Of a stretch of DNA of 64,000 nucleotides, positions 1 to 10,225 are shown piece after piece. Origin of the DNA: Callipepla californica brunnescens (lineage: Eukaryota; Chordata; Aves; Galliformes; Odontophoridae); the NCBI GenBank assembly GCA_023055505.1, contig JALIRH010000113.1, positions 62,001-126,000 of the forward strand, read 5' to 3'. The position numbers were made by a program, and so were the translations under genes. How positions within the stretch are numbered: the stretch's first letter is position 1; every line of letters starts with the position of its first letter. The notes beneath the pieces were generated by a model. The model searched no databases and had not been told where the DNA came from. It saw nothing but the letters and a program-made list of their open reading frames with translations.

Positions 1-180
1 CCAGTGTGCAAGAGCACACTGCAGGCTCATGTTCAGTTTTTCATCCACAGGACCTCCAGGGTCTGCAGGGTACTCCTGAGTTCTCCCAGTCTGTATACAT
101 ATCTGGGGTTACTCTGGCCCAAGTCAGTGAAAGAATGAATGCTAAGGTTTTTTTTAAGATTTTTATTACATTTCATTTAA

Positions 181-211
181 TAAATATTAATAAATATTAA
201 TAAATATTAAA
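181..211. repeat. Short AT-rich tandem repeat (10-mer TAAATATTAA, about 3 copies)
   Basis: Three consecutive copies of TAAATATTAA are seen directly, next to a candidate RDH14 polyadenylation signal. Confidence 0.85.
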
Positions 212-215
212 TCTC

Positions 216-221
216 TTTATT
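216..221 (-). terminator. RDH14: Candidate RDH14 polyadenylation signal (AATAAA on minus strand)
   Basis: TTTATT on the plus strand reads AATAAA on the gene strand, about 875 nt past the RDH14 stop. Other copies in the same 3' region are 1048-1053 (only about 45 nt past the stop), 836-841 and 162-167. Which one is used cannot be decided from sequence. The region 222-1095 is therefore probably 3' UTR and shows no other gene. Confidence 0.4.
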
Positions 222-1095
222 AAAGAATATTCATTAAGCTGTATCAGTCAGACTTACCTAATCTCACTATCGAGTTAAAAGGGCAGTCAATCCAAATGTA
301 CTAAAGAAGCATATTCTCTTCAGCGTAATCTGGTTCACAACTTGTAAACTTTGCATGGACACAACTCATGCAAAGTCCTACTGAGACAAGTCACGTCAAG
401 TATGTTTTTAATGAAACCCAAGGCATCCGTGTATCTAGAAACAGCAAGTTCAGCACATGTGAAAATAAATACAGCTTGCACAATGAAGCGTTATGCATTC
501 ACTGAGCGGCAGTTACATTAAACTCAACAAGTCAACTTCATAGCTAAACTGTACATAGCTCAACGGCTTTGTTTACGGGAGCATTCAGTGGACAAACCTC
601 TGAGTGGCACTCACGGGGCCTAATGATTATAGTACAAGGCAGCAGTAAAACTGTGCTCCAGTTTTCACCACGATGGCTCAAAAAGACAAAGATCTTAGTG
701 CTAGGTTCTATTTTTAAAGCCATTTCACAGGAAAAGCATTTCACCATCATCAGCCTACATTGTCCAGTGTGACTAAAAAGAAGCAGAACACGACCAGTAG
801 GCAATGTATACCATAAAACCCAGTTTTGTTTAATTTTTATTTTAAAACATGACTTTCTGAACAGATTTAGTCAGAAGTTACATTCACACCCTCAAACTCT
901 ATTACAGGTTCTTCTTGAATGCTTGTGTCTATTAAATAAAGATTATTTTAAAACAGAATTCCAGCATAAATCTCTCCTCTATCAAACATTTACAAGCACT
1001 GACCTGTGTTCTCACAGCATTTAAGGTGAGAAATACAGTTCCAAATATTTATTGCATAGTTATCTGCTCTTTTCTTAGCAGATAATCCCTGGCAC

Positions 1096-4031
1096 TTATT
1101 TCAATAATCCAACCATCACTTCACTTATATCCCACAATTTTCTTGCGACCAAGTCATCCATGGCTTTGGGCAGAAGTTCCTCCTCTTTGCAGTCCCCAAA
1201 ATATTTCCCAGACACACCTTCAACATCAGGAGAAGAGGCCAAATAAATTGAAGTCTGAGCTCCTTCCAGAGGTGTTTTGAAGAAAGCCCATGACACCAAA
1301 TTGAACAGGGGTTTTGCCAGTAACGGAATATTCACATATCTCCCTAAATTTGTTCTGACAATACCCGGATGAAGTGAATTGACAGTGACTCCTGTCCCTT
1401 CCAAACGGCGGGCTAGCTCCCTTGCAAATAATATGTTAGCCAGTTTGCTCCGGCTGTAACAAAAGCTTTTATTGTAACTCATTTCACTGTTCAAGTCTTC
1501 AAAGTTGATTTCTCCGTACTTGTAAAGCTTTGAGGATACCACCACAATCCTGCTAGGAGCAGAATTTTTGAGGAGGCCCAGAAGAAGGTTGGTGAGCAAG
1601 AAGTGACCCAAGTGGTTTACGCCAAATTGCATCTCAAAGCCATCCTCTGTCTTCATGTATGGACACTGGAATATCCCTGCATTATTTATCAGAACATCCA
1701 GCCTTGGCTCCTCCTTTAAATAGGAAAGAAAAAAATAATTTAGTTTTATAATCGGTTGTCATGCAAAACATGCTACTATGTTTAATATTTCTCATTACAC
1801 ACTGTTAGAGGGAATCTCCCTGGCACAACATGAGGCCATTCCCTCTAGTCCTACCACTACTTACACGAGAGAAGAGTCCGACCCCAGCTCTCTACAACCT
1901 TCCTTCAGGAAGTTATAGAGAGCAATAAGGTCTCCCCTGAGCCTCTTCTCCAGAAGACATGTTGTGAAAAGCTTTGCAAAACAACACTTCCATGGCTTTA
2001 ATCACTGCCTTCTTTTAAAATTACTACATTTCATTGTGCTGTTTGGTGCAAAGTATGGAGCTGAGCTCATGACAGAAGAGTTCATTATGTTACTAATCTC
2101 AACAAGTTTCACACAAGTTGAATCTAACTGGCATACTCAAGAACATATGTCTACAGGACTAAGGCTTGCCATTTTTATGATAATTTTTATTCAGCATGTG
2201 CTATTTGATGGATTAGTATTCTGGTTCAAGTTCAGGAAACCTAATTAACAGAGAAAGTTGTACAGATAATTCAAACATATCTAAAATTTACAATACATCG
2301 AGTATTCCATATACCAGCATCCACTCAAAAATTAAGAGCTTTCCAATTTACCCCAAACAAATTCTTTACAAAAATAGATTAGACTAAGCTGCCTACCTAA
2401 ACTCTGAATTCAGCACTTGTTGTTCACAAAAGACAATTAGTATTAACCTGGGCATAACAGCTTCTTGAAATTACATTCCTTCTCATTCAGCTGCTTTGGG
2501 GATTATTTAGAGAATGGAGGCTCAAATGCATGTCAGTGCGTATATTTGCAGTGCTGCTTTCTCCTCCGCTGCCCATTTATCATTTACGGCCACTTCTATT
2601 GGCTTTGCTGATAAAGGGACAATATTAATTTCACATTTCTGGATATCATGTAGTAAATATAAAAAGGTTAGGCAGTGTTTATTTTCTAGTGTTTTTATAT
2701 CAATTTGTATCCATACATATTTTCCTAGCGCAGTGAAGCAATATTAGATAGACCTTATCATCGGATTCAAAAGTGGGAAGATTACAAAACTCCACCACAG
2801 AACTTGGCTTTGTCAGAGATTTAAGTTTACAAAATCTATTTGAAAGTCAATGCAACACAGTCTCTCTCAATTTTTATTTATCACAACAGAATCTGGACAC
2901 CTTTCAAGTACTTAACAAGCAGTTCTCCAAGCTGTACAATTTACAAAGCTTAGTTTCCTATGGCTTTGCATCTCATGCACAGCCTGATATTGCTAGGTGA
3001 GTGTCTCAGCCAGTGCTTTTCATGGAGTGGAACACATCTAATGGAGGCTCTCAGCTGAACTCCTGTAGACATGTTCCCATTGACAGAAGATAGTTTCAAA
3101 CTAAGAAAGGAGAGATTTAGACTGAATATAAGGAAGTTTTTTACCATTAGTGGGGTAAGGCACCAGCACAAGTTGCCCAGAGAGTTGCAGTGGGCACCCC
3201 ATCCTTGGAGACACTCAATGTCAAGCAGGACAGGTCTCTGAGCACCTGATGGAGCTGTAGGTGTCCCTGTTTATTGCGGAGGAGTTGGACCAGACCATCT
3301 GACCTTTAAATGTCTGTTCCAACTCAGATGATTCTATAAGGAAGAGAATGTGTTGGCTGTTGCTGACCTGCCTATGCTCAAGTTTTCAGGCCATCTGCAG
3401 AAATGTCATACGCTCAAGACTGTCCATCTACTAAACTCGGGTACTGCTGAGCACGAGTCTGCGGAGGAGGCAGCAGCACGGACGCAGCCGTGCATGGCTC
3501 ACACAGCGAGGACAAGGCCGAGCTGTCACACCAACATAAAGCATCAAACACAGGTTGTTTTAGAGCAAGGAAAAAAAAACAACCCAGAAAGTGACACCCA
3601 AACCACCGCATGCAGGCAGAAGGCCGCTGGGGCGGCAGGCCCGGCACACGCCGCGGGCGAGGCCGTACCTGGAGGACGCGGTGGCAGAAGGCGCGCACGG
3701 AGCGCAGCGAGGCCAGGTCCAGCTCGCGGACCACCAGCTCGCCTCCGCCCTCGGCCGCCTCCCGCTCGCCCAGCTCGGCTCGGATCTCTCGGGCCGCCCG
3801 CTCGGCCCGCGCGCGGTCGCGGCACCCCATGATGACGCGGGCCCGCATCCGCAGCAGCTCGGTGGCCGCGGCCCGGCCCAGCCCGCTGTTGGCCCCGGTG
3901 ATGATCACCGTCTTGCCCCGCATGGACGCCCCGGCTCCGGCTCCGGGGCGGGCCGCGGCCCGCAGCCAGCGCCAGGCGGCGAGGAGCAGACCCCCGCCCA
4001 GCAGCGCCGCCGTCAGCGCGGCCGAGGCCAT
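1096..4031 (-). CDS. RDH14: Retinol dehydrogenase 14 (short-chain dehydrogenase/reductase), 2 coding exons
   Basis: NADP(H)-dependent retinal/retinol oxidoreductase of the SDR family, known from ER and other membranes. Coding exons: 3669-4031 (363 nt, residues 1-121, donor CAG|GTACGG) and 1096-1713 (residues 122-326 plus stop, acceptor TTTAAAG|GAG), joined in phase 0. The start ATG at 4031 has G at -3 and G at +4 and gives [14 protein letters not shown], a hydrophobic N-terminal anchor. Visible SDR motifs are the cofactor-binding TGANSGLG (45-52), NNAG (131-134), NHLGHF (Asn154), VVVSS (Ser181/182) and the catalytic YSRSK (Tyr207, Lys211). The C-terminal half matches mammalian RDH14 as I know it almost residue for residue (e.g. 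[27 protein letters not shown]). Its length of 326 aa is close to the human 336; the difference lies in the variable N-terminus and the Glu-rich loop near residues 86-97. The gene lies directly downstream of NT5C1B on the same strand, as in mammals. Confidence 0.96.
1800..1962 (-). mobile_element. CR1 LINE fragment in RDH14 intron 1
   Basis: The sequence reads as the reverse complement of a CR1 body: 'gaggccattccctctagtcct' and 'aaggtctcccctgagcctct' are standard antisense CR1 phrases. It is truncated at both ends and lacks the terminal ATTCTATG repeats. Confidence 0.85.
3010..3345 (+). mobile_element. CR1 LINE 3' end in RDH14 intron 1
   Basis: Sense-orientation CR1 tail: 'aggaagttttttaccattag', 'gttgcccagagagttgcag', then 'gagctgtaggtgtccctg' and the end 'caactcagatgattctataa'. 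It lies opposite in orientation to RDH14, within its only coding intron. Confidence 0.88.
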
Positions 4032-4260
4032 GGCAGCGAGCCGAGCCGCGCTCCGCCCCGCACAGCCCCGGGGCTGCGTGAGCACGGCCCGCCGCGCCGC
4101 CAAGCATTGTGGGGAGTGTAGGCAGGAGGGCTCGCTGCGGCACTGTGCGGCCGGGAAACGAATAGCGGGGTCCCGAGGCGGGAGGAGCAGCGTTTCGTTC
4201 CGCGTAGAGCAGGGTTCTGGCCCGAGATCCATGCCCTGATCGTGTTCTCCCATCTAAAAC
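3600..4260 (-). promoter_or_regulatory. RDH14: CpG-rich promoter and first exon of RDH14
   Basis: A very GC- and CpG-rich block covers coding exon 1, the first bases of intron 1 and about 200 bp upstream of the ATG. No TATA box is evident at a suitable distance. The island ends abruptly near 4250, and a CR1 element starts about 130 bp further out. The transcription start is inferred to lie at roughly 4060-4200. Confidence 0.75.
4098..4122 (-). promoter_or_regulatory. ZNF143/Staf-type binding site upstream of RDH14
   Basis: On the gene strand the sequence CCTACACTCCCCACAATGC followed by TTGGCG fits the long SBS consensus for ZNF143 (ACTACAATTCCCAGAATGC then ATTGCG) with few mismatches. It lies about 67-91 bp upstream of the RDH14 ATG, where such sites are typical in TATA-less CpG promoters. 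Binding is inferred, not shown. Confidence 0.55.
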
Positions 4261-4384
4261 TGGGCGCGGTAGCTGCACGGTTCCCTGCCTTTCCTCTCTT
4301 GGCCCTTGCATACAATTTGTCATACAATTTGTGCAACCCCCAGATCGTCTCCAGCCCCAAATTTTTATTTTCCATAATAATCAG

Positions 4385-5130
4385 GGAGGAACGGCTGCAT
4401 GCGCCAGTACAGGCTGGGGGATGACGTGCTGGAGAGGAGCTCTGAGGAGAGGGACCTGGGTGTCCTGGTAGATGACAGGCTGACCATGAGCCAGCAGTGT
4501 GCCCTGGTGGCCAGCAAGGCCGATGGTTCCCTGGGGTGTATTAAAAAGAGCACAGCCAGCAGCTCAAGGCAGGTGATTCTCCCCCTCTACTCTGCCCTGG
4601 TAAGGCCTCACCTGGAGTACTGTGTCCAGTTCTGGGCTCCCCATACAAAAAAAAAGACAGGGATCTCCTTGAAAGAGTCCAGCGGAGGGTTACAGAGGTG
4701 ATACATGGGTGTGGAACACTTCCCTTATGAGGAAAGGCTGAGAGACTTGGGTCTTTTCAGCCTTGAAAAAAAAAGACTCAATGGGGATCTGATCCACATC
4801 TATAAATATTTAAGGAGTGGGAGACAAAGGAACAAGGCCGGACTCTTCTCAGCAGTGTGTGGTGACAGGATGAGAGGGAAATGGCCACAAACTGAAGCAT
4901 AGGAAGTTCTGTGCAAGTGTGCATGGGGACTTCTTCACAGTGAGGGTGAAGGAGCCCTGGCACAGGCTGCAAAGAGAGGTGGTGGGGTCTCCTTCTCTGG
5001 AGCTGTTCAGGACCCACCTGGACACCTACCTGTGCAACCTGGGCTGGGGAGCTGCATTGGCAGGAGAGTTGGACTCAACAATCTCTAGTGGTCCCTTCCA
5101 ACCCCTACAATTCTGTGATGCTGTGAAAGC
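4385..5130 (+). mobile_element. CR1 LINE, 3' portion (about 750 bp)
   Basis: Sense CR1 retaining the end of ORF2 in broken frames (e.g. [53 protein letters not shown]) and the full 3' tail 'gtcccttccaacccctacaa' + 'ttctgtgatgctgtg'. It begins about 130 bp beyond the RDH14 CpG island. Confidence 0.95.
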
Positions 5131-5244
5131 TCTGTATGTGTTTAGATAAGAATCTCCCTTAGTTTGAATGGCATTTCAGGGAAAGAGGTTACTCGTCTAA
5201 TACTAGCAGGTTTCATACTTGGAACCAGAGAAATGTCAAGATTA

Positions 5245-5482
5245 AAAAGACAGTAAGACCATCTACAACAATCATAAATTCATGCCCATTACCGCTCTAG
5301 GCCAAGCCCTCAGAGTGATATCCACCTTTTTCTTGAACATCACCAGCAGTGGTGGGTGACTTCACTACCTCCCTGAGCAGCCAGTTTCAGTGCCTCACCA
5401 CTCTTTTTGAGACAAAAATGTTCCTAATATCCAATTAGAACTTCTCCTGGCGCGATCTGAGGCCATTCTTCCTCATAGACCA
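5245..5482 (-). mobile_element. CR1 LINE fragment
   Basis: Antisense CR1: 'ttcttgaacatcaccagcag', 'cctccctgagcagccagttt', 'cctaatatccaattagaact' and 'ctgaggccattcttcctcat' are divergent versions of the CR1 3' region read backwards. Confidence 0.8.
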
Positions 5483-5484
5483 AG

Positions 5485-5655
5485 CTGAGCAGTGTGGTTG
5501 ATACAGCAGAAGGAAGAAGTGACCCTGATAAACTCAAAAGGTGGGCCCATATGAATCTAGTGAGGATCAACAAAGCAAAGTGCAAGGTTTGTACTAGGGT
5601 TGAGACAATCAAAGATGTGTATACAAACTGTGAGAAGAACTCCTTGAGAGAAGCC
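5485..5655 (+). mobile_element. CR1 LINE fragment
   Basis: Sense fragment with 'gggcccatatgaatctagtg' and 'caacaaagcaaagtgcaagg', equivalent to the CR1 ORF2 phrase about small nucleotides 'catgtgaacctaatgagg' seen at 12.7 kb. It may be the 5' piece of the sense element that resumes at 6080. Confidence 0.7.
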
Positions 5656-5661
5656 TTCCTG

Positions 5662-6078
5662 AGAATCACAGGATCACAGGGGTTGGAAGCGACCTCAAGA
5701 GATCATTGATTCCAACCCCCTTGCTAAAGCAGGTAAACTACAATAGACTGCACAGGCAGTTGTCCAAACAGGTCTTGAAGATCTCCATAGGAGACTCCAC
5801 AACATCTCCTTGCAACGTGTTGCAGTGCTTCATCACCTTTACCATAAAGAAGTTCTTCTGCATGTTAGTACGGAAATTCCTGTGTTTTAGGCCATTGCTC
5901 CTTCTCTTATTGCTTCACACTGACAAGAGAAGCCTGGCCTCATCCATTTCTCAGATCACCTCTCAGTCTTCTTTTCCCCAGGCTGAACAGACCCACGCCA
6001 CTCAGCCTTTCGTCATATGAGAGATGCTTCTTTATGGCCCTCTGCTGGACTCCTGGCAGATCTCTTTTGAACTGGGGA
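5662..6078 (-). mobile_element. CR1 LINE 3' end
   Basis: It starts with the reversed 3' terminus 'gaatcacaggatcacagggg' + 'ttggaagcgacctca' and runs about 415 bp into the element, through 'ccccaggctgaacagaccca' to 'ggactcctggcagatctctt'. Confidence 0.92.
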
Positions 6079-6079
6079 G

Positions 6080-6305
6080 CCCAGAAGTTTATACTGAGAG
6101 AGTGGTGAGGTGCTGGAACAGATTTCACAGAGAGGATCTGGATGCCCAGTCCCTGAAGGTGTTTAAAGACAGTTTGGATGGCGCCCTGGGCAATCTGTTC
6201 CAGTACTTGATCTAATGGCTGGCAACCCTGCCTGTGGCAGGTATGGAATGGAACTTGATGATTCTTGAGGTCCCTTCCAACCCAAGCCATTCTATAATTT
6301 AATGA
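6080..6305 (+). mobile_element. CR1 LINE 3' end
   Basis: Sense tail: 'gagagtggtgaggtgctgga', 'atggcgccctgggcaatctg', and terminus 'gaggtcccttccaacccaag' + 'ccattctataa'. Confidence 0.9.
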
Positions 6306-6575
6306 TCACAGAATCACAGAATCATAGGGGTTGGAAGGGACCTCTAGAGATCATCGAGTCCAACCCCCCTGCCACAGCAGGCTCCCTACACCAGGTAATC
6401 CTGGATCCTATCACTCTTACTTGGGAGAAGAAGCCAACCCCCATCTCACTACAACTATAAGGTCTCCCCTGAGCTTCTTCTTCAGACTAAAAAATCCCAC
6501 TTCCCTCAGCTCTCCCCATAAGACTTGTGCTTCACAGCTTTGTCACTCTTCTTTGGACACGTTCCATGTACAACA
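6306..6575 (-). mobile_element. CR1 LINE 3' end
   Basis: It begins with 'cacagaatcacagaatcata' and 'ggggttggaagggacctcta', a well-preserved reversed CR1 terminus, and abuts the previous sense tail so that the two 3' ends face each other. It continues to 'tctttggacacgttccatgt'. Confidence 0.92.
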
Positions 6576-7371
6576 ATCTGATCATTCTCCTTTGATGACA
6601 TCAGGAGCAGCTGTGAGTTCTTTTTTAGGTTCCTTGGCCTGTCATTGTTCCTCTGATCCTTGCTGGGTTTAATTTGATTAGATGTTAAGACTGACAACAT
6701 GGCAGAGCCTTTCTGAGGTACTGAAGCAGATAGAAGGTGTCAATAAGTTTAAGCTACAGGTTCCTAAAATGCAGTTGAGATCTGAGGAGAACAAAGGCTG
6801 CTGTGGAAAAGTATGGCTTCAGAGCACTAATAAGTGCAGCCTTGCTGCTTTGTGATAAGTGTTACGAAAGTGGTCAAAGAGCTTTGCTTTCTGCTGCAAA
6901 TGTAAAATGGAACCTGTAATAACACACTTTTAGCTAGACTGTATTGTTACTCTTTACCCATTTTCTATAGTCTCTGGAGCCTTACAAAGCTGTCAAATTT
7001 TGAGGCTGGCCTGTAACGTTAAAGGATAGATGGCATTCACATCTTTAATACTCCTTGTTGAAGGCTGATTCTTAGTTCCCACTTCTCTGCTTTGTTTTCT
7101 CAGGACCTGTTCATCTAAATACAGAAAGCATCCAGACTTAGGTTTGTAAAGATCCCATCTCACCTACATCGTGAAGACATGCAGAATGTGCCTTCCTGTC
7201 CCCACCATGACAACTTAGCTTTGAATCTTCAAAATCTTCTTTTTTTTCAGCCATCATCTTCACTTCATTTGCTCATATCTTACCTTCTCTAAATCCAGGC
7301 CATGTTGGATCTTCCCACAGGGAGACATTTCTGTGAAGGACACCAGAAATAAGCTTTGTTACTGAAGAAGC
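6576..7371. other. Intergenic, no feature seen
   Basis: Unique-looking AT-rich sequence between CR1 fragments, with no open frame, splice-flanked exon or repeat that I can support. Confidence 0.6.
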
Positions 7372-7645
7372 ATAGAATCGTAGAATATCTCAAGTTGAAA
7401 GGGAACCCAGCTCCTGGCTCCTGAAATTCAAACTCTGCATCTGAGAGCTTTATCCAAACGTTCCTTGAACTCTGGCAGCTTGGCTCTGTGACCAATGACC
7501 TGGGGAGCCTATTCCATGCCCACTGCCTTCTGGTGAAAAACCTTTTCCTAATCTCCAGCCTGATCCTCCCCTCTGTTCCTTGCGAGGGGCTGTAGGCCGC
7601 CATGAGGCCTTCCCTCAGCTTCCTGGATAGACCTCTATCACTATG
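7372..7645 (-). mobile_element. CR1 LINE 3' end (divergent)
   Basis: Reversed CR1: 'tagaatcgtagaatatctca' + 'agttgaaaggga', then 'ctggggagcctattccatgc', 'aaaaaccttttcctaatctc' and 'gaggccttccctcagcttcc'. Confidence 0.85.
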
Positions 7646-7707
7646 CATGTACAGATCAAGAAAAGATACAAGAACTGGAAGCTCCTAACGATGCCAGAAT
7701 ATTTATG

Positions 7708-7800
7708 GAATCATAGATTTATAGAATCATAAAACCACCAGTGTTGGAAAAGACCTCCAAGGTCATCCAGTCCAACTGCACGCAGCCTTCACATCTGTAA
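7708..7800 (-). mobile_element. CR1 LINE 3' terminus (short)
   Basis: 'ggaatcatagatttatagaa', 'gttggaaaagacctccaagg' and 'tcatccagtccaactgcacg' form a short, 5'-truncated antisense CR1 end. Confidence 0.88.
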
Positions 7801-8958
7801 CCCTAACAATGCATGGATGTAAGATGACTGATCATGTTCTGCTTCAGCAAGGCAGGGTCAGTCTTTTTGAAGTTCGCAGCCATGCTTTTGTAGTGAAAAG
7901 TACACGTGCATTTTATACTTCACAGCTAAGGAATATTTTTTGGATGCCTTGGAGAGAGCTGATTCTGAGCTCTCATATGAAAACATCTGTTAATAAATTT
8001 TTTTTATTATCTCCATTTGGTGAGGTAACTCTATCCCATCCTGGCAACGACCAAGCCACAGTTATTCATTTCTTCCTCATCTTCTGGCTGAGCTATAGAA
8101 ATCTGATATATTTTGGGCAAAAAGTCTTTAACACTTATGAAATTCCAAGTACACCAGAACTCTGCAGTACATTCCATCAATAAGGCAAGCTAGTGTGCGA
8201 ACAGAAAACCTTTCCAGTGCTTTCTGTTCAAGTTTTGTACAGAGTCATGGCTTTCATCTTTTGTTTCCAGAGATCTCTGTGGCTTGGATGAGAGCATTTA
8301 AAAGATTAGCTGCATTTTTGGGAGGTAAACCACAATTAGTGGAATGAAGCTTTCTGCAATAGCAGGACAGTTCATCTGGACAGAAGAGACAAAACTTTCT
8401 CAGAGGCTAATGTGAGATTCTGGAGTGAATTCCCATAGGAACCGCAGATCACCACAAGCCTTCACTACTGTCTTTTACTCCCACTGCAAGGCACATTCTT
8501 TTGGTTTTGTCTCTTCTCATGTAAATACACAGCAACATTAAAAATAAAACAGGACACTTGCTCCACTGGGGAGGGAAGGAGAACAAACACCACCTGACAG
8601 ATGTTAACTGTGTCATTTGGAAGGCATTCAAAAACATGGATGACACTGAGATACAAGAACTTAGCACAAAAGAGGTAGATGGTCTCATCATTAGACCTAT
8701 GGTGTAATTTTACATGAATTCTTTTTGCAACAGACACCTGTCCCCTGGAAACTCGTCTGAGTTTGCCAGATTCAATTCATGCAGATCACAGAACAGATGT
8801 AAATGCTATTATGAATCTAACCAAGAAATAAATAGTTCTTTAGTCTTTTCCTAAGTTCATACTCATGGCATCTCTGACACATTAACTTGAAATCTGTTGG
8901 AACGTACATGTTTTTGAGACCTCTACCTCATACCTCCAATTAGACTGAAAGCAGTTAA
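7801..8958. other. Intergenic, no feature seen
   Basis: No gene or repeat that I can support. The open frames here (e.g. 7809-8183 plus, 124 codons) have no recognisable similarity or exon-like flanks. Confidence 0.5.
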
Positions 8959-8959
8959 T

Positions 8960-9550
8960 TGTGGTTCTGCCCTGGTTTCAGCTGGCCATTAGTTTTCTTC
9001 AGTGTCTGGTATGATGTTATGTCACAGCTTTAGGAGAAAAACAATGATGATAATACATGGCTGTTTCTAGTTCTTGCTGAGCAGTGCTGTGCAGACCCAA
9101 GGACGTTTCAGTTTTTCAGCTTCTTGTACTGTCCTGCCAGTGAGGGGGTATGAGGGTAATGGAATCAGAACAGGTGACCCAAACTAACCAAAGGGATATT
9201 CCATTATTATATGACATCATGTGAGAAACAAACAAAAAACCCCAAAGACCTCATGAAACTGTAGGGAGTCAGTAGGGGAGGGCTGCTGCTGCTTACAGGC
9301 TGGATGGACATCAATGGGCTGTAGGGAGCAATTGCTTTGTGCATCACTTGTTTTGTATACATATTTATTATTACCATCACTGTTACTTCTCTCTTCCTTT
9401 TCTGTCCAAGTAAATAGTTTTTTTTATCTCAACCCATGAGTTCCACCTTTCCCCCCCCCCCCAGTTCTCTCCATCATCCCACCGAGGCAGTGGGGAAAAT
9501 GAACAGAGAGTGGTGTGGTGTTCATTTGCTTTCTGGGTTAAACCACAACA
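8960..9550 (+). mobile_element. Solo LTR of an avian endogenous retrovirus (old, no internal genes)
   Basis: About 590 bp starting 'TGTGGTTCTGCCCTGGTTTC' and ending 'GGGTTAAACCACAACA', with the phrases 'gacccaaactaaccaaaggg', 'atattccattattatatgac', 'gcaattgctttgtgcatcac' and 'ttgttttgtatacatattta'. These are the landmarks of a very common avian ERV LTR. A C-rich tract (about 9451-9462) and 'ccatcatcccaccgaggcag' sit near the 3' end. No gag, pol or env sequence is attached, so it is a recombined solo LTR. Flanks GTTAAT and GTTATA could be a decayed target duplication. The family assignment is from memory. Confidence 0.75.
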
Positions 9551-9665
9551 GGTTATAAATAGCTCAGGGAAGGAATAGATACAGAATTACTGATGACATA
9601 AATTCATTCTGGATAGGAAATTATAGTAAAGCCTGTACAAAGAAAAATAATTCATTAAAGCCAGC

Positions 9666-9671
9666 TTTATT
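9666..9671 (-). terminator. NT5C1B: Candidate NT5C1B polyadenylation signal (AATAAA on minus strand)
   Basis: TTTATT on the plus strand gives AATAAA on the gene strand, about 555 nt past the NT5C1B stop. The interval 9672-10225 would be 3' UTR. The solo LTR begins about 115 bp beyond this signal. Confidence 0.45.
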
Positions 9672-10225
9672 GTAGTAGGATAACAATATAGAAAAATAAA
9701 GGGTTCTTGTAAACACAGTATCAAATATACTAACATTTCACTTGAAAGACAATCACCCAAGGAAGCTGAAAACTGCTGGGAACAAACTGAACCCACATTT
9801 AACAAGGTAATGACATGCAAGTAAACTGTACTCGTGGTAACTTCAGAAATGAACAGTAAGGGCTACATCTGCAGAAGTTTTTTCCTTATAAATAACTCGT
9901 TAACAGTTTTTTAGAGAAAATATTACCGCTGTCTCTTAAAATATATCTTAAACTATAAAAACAGTACAAATCTTCTCCTAATATTGAAAACACAGTGCCG
10001 TATCCAGAAGGGTAAACAAAAACAAACCCTAAACTGCTTAAGAATGCTATTAAAATAACTCTATGAAAAACTGGACTATATTAAAAATATTTCATATAAA
10101 GGTTGTTCTAGAAGTCAAATTTTTAAACAAAGTGCTTGTAGGACACAGATGTAGAGGTTTTCAAACCTATTAGTATATCAGAGGCTGGCTGAGTTAAGAA
10201 CTTTATCCGTAATGGTACCACCTGG

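Noticed and set aside
3414..3668. Open frame continuing RDH14 exon 1 past its donor site
   Set aside because: It is intron read-through: the CAG|GTACGG donor at 3669/3668 joins in phase to exon 2, which restores the conserved [13 protein letters not shown] segment.
3591..4239. Long plus-strand frames (176 and 209 codons) over the RDH14 first exon
   Set aside because: GC-rich shadow frames opposite the real exon; arginine- and alanine-rich low-complexity translation without similarity.
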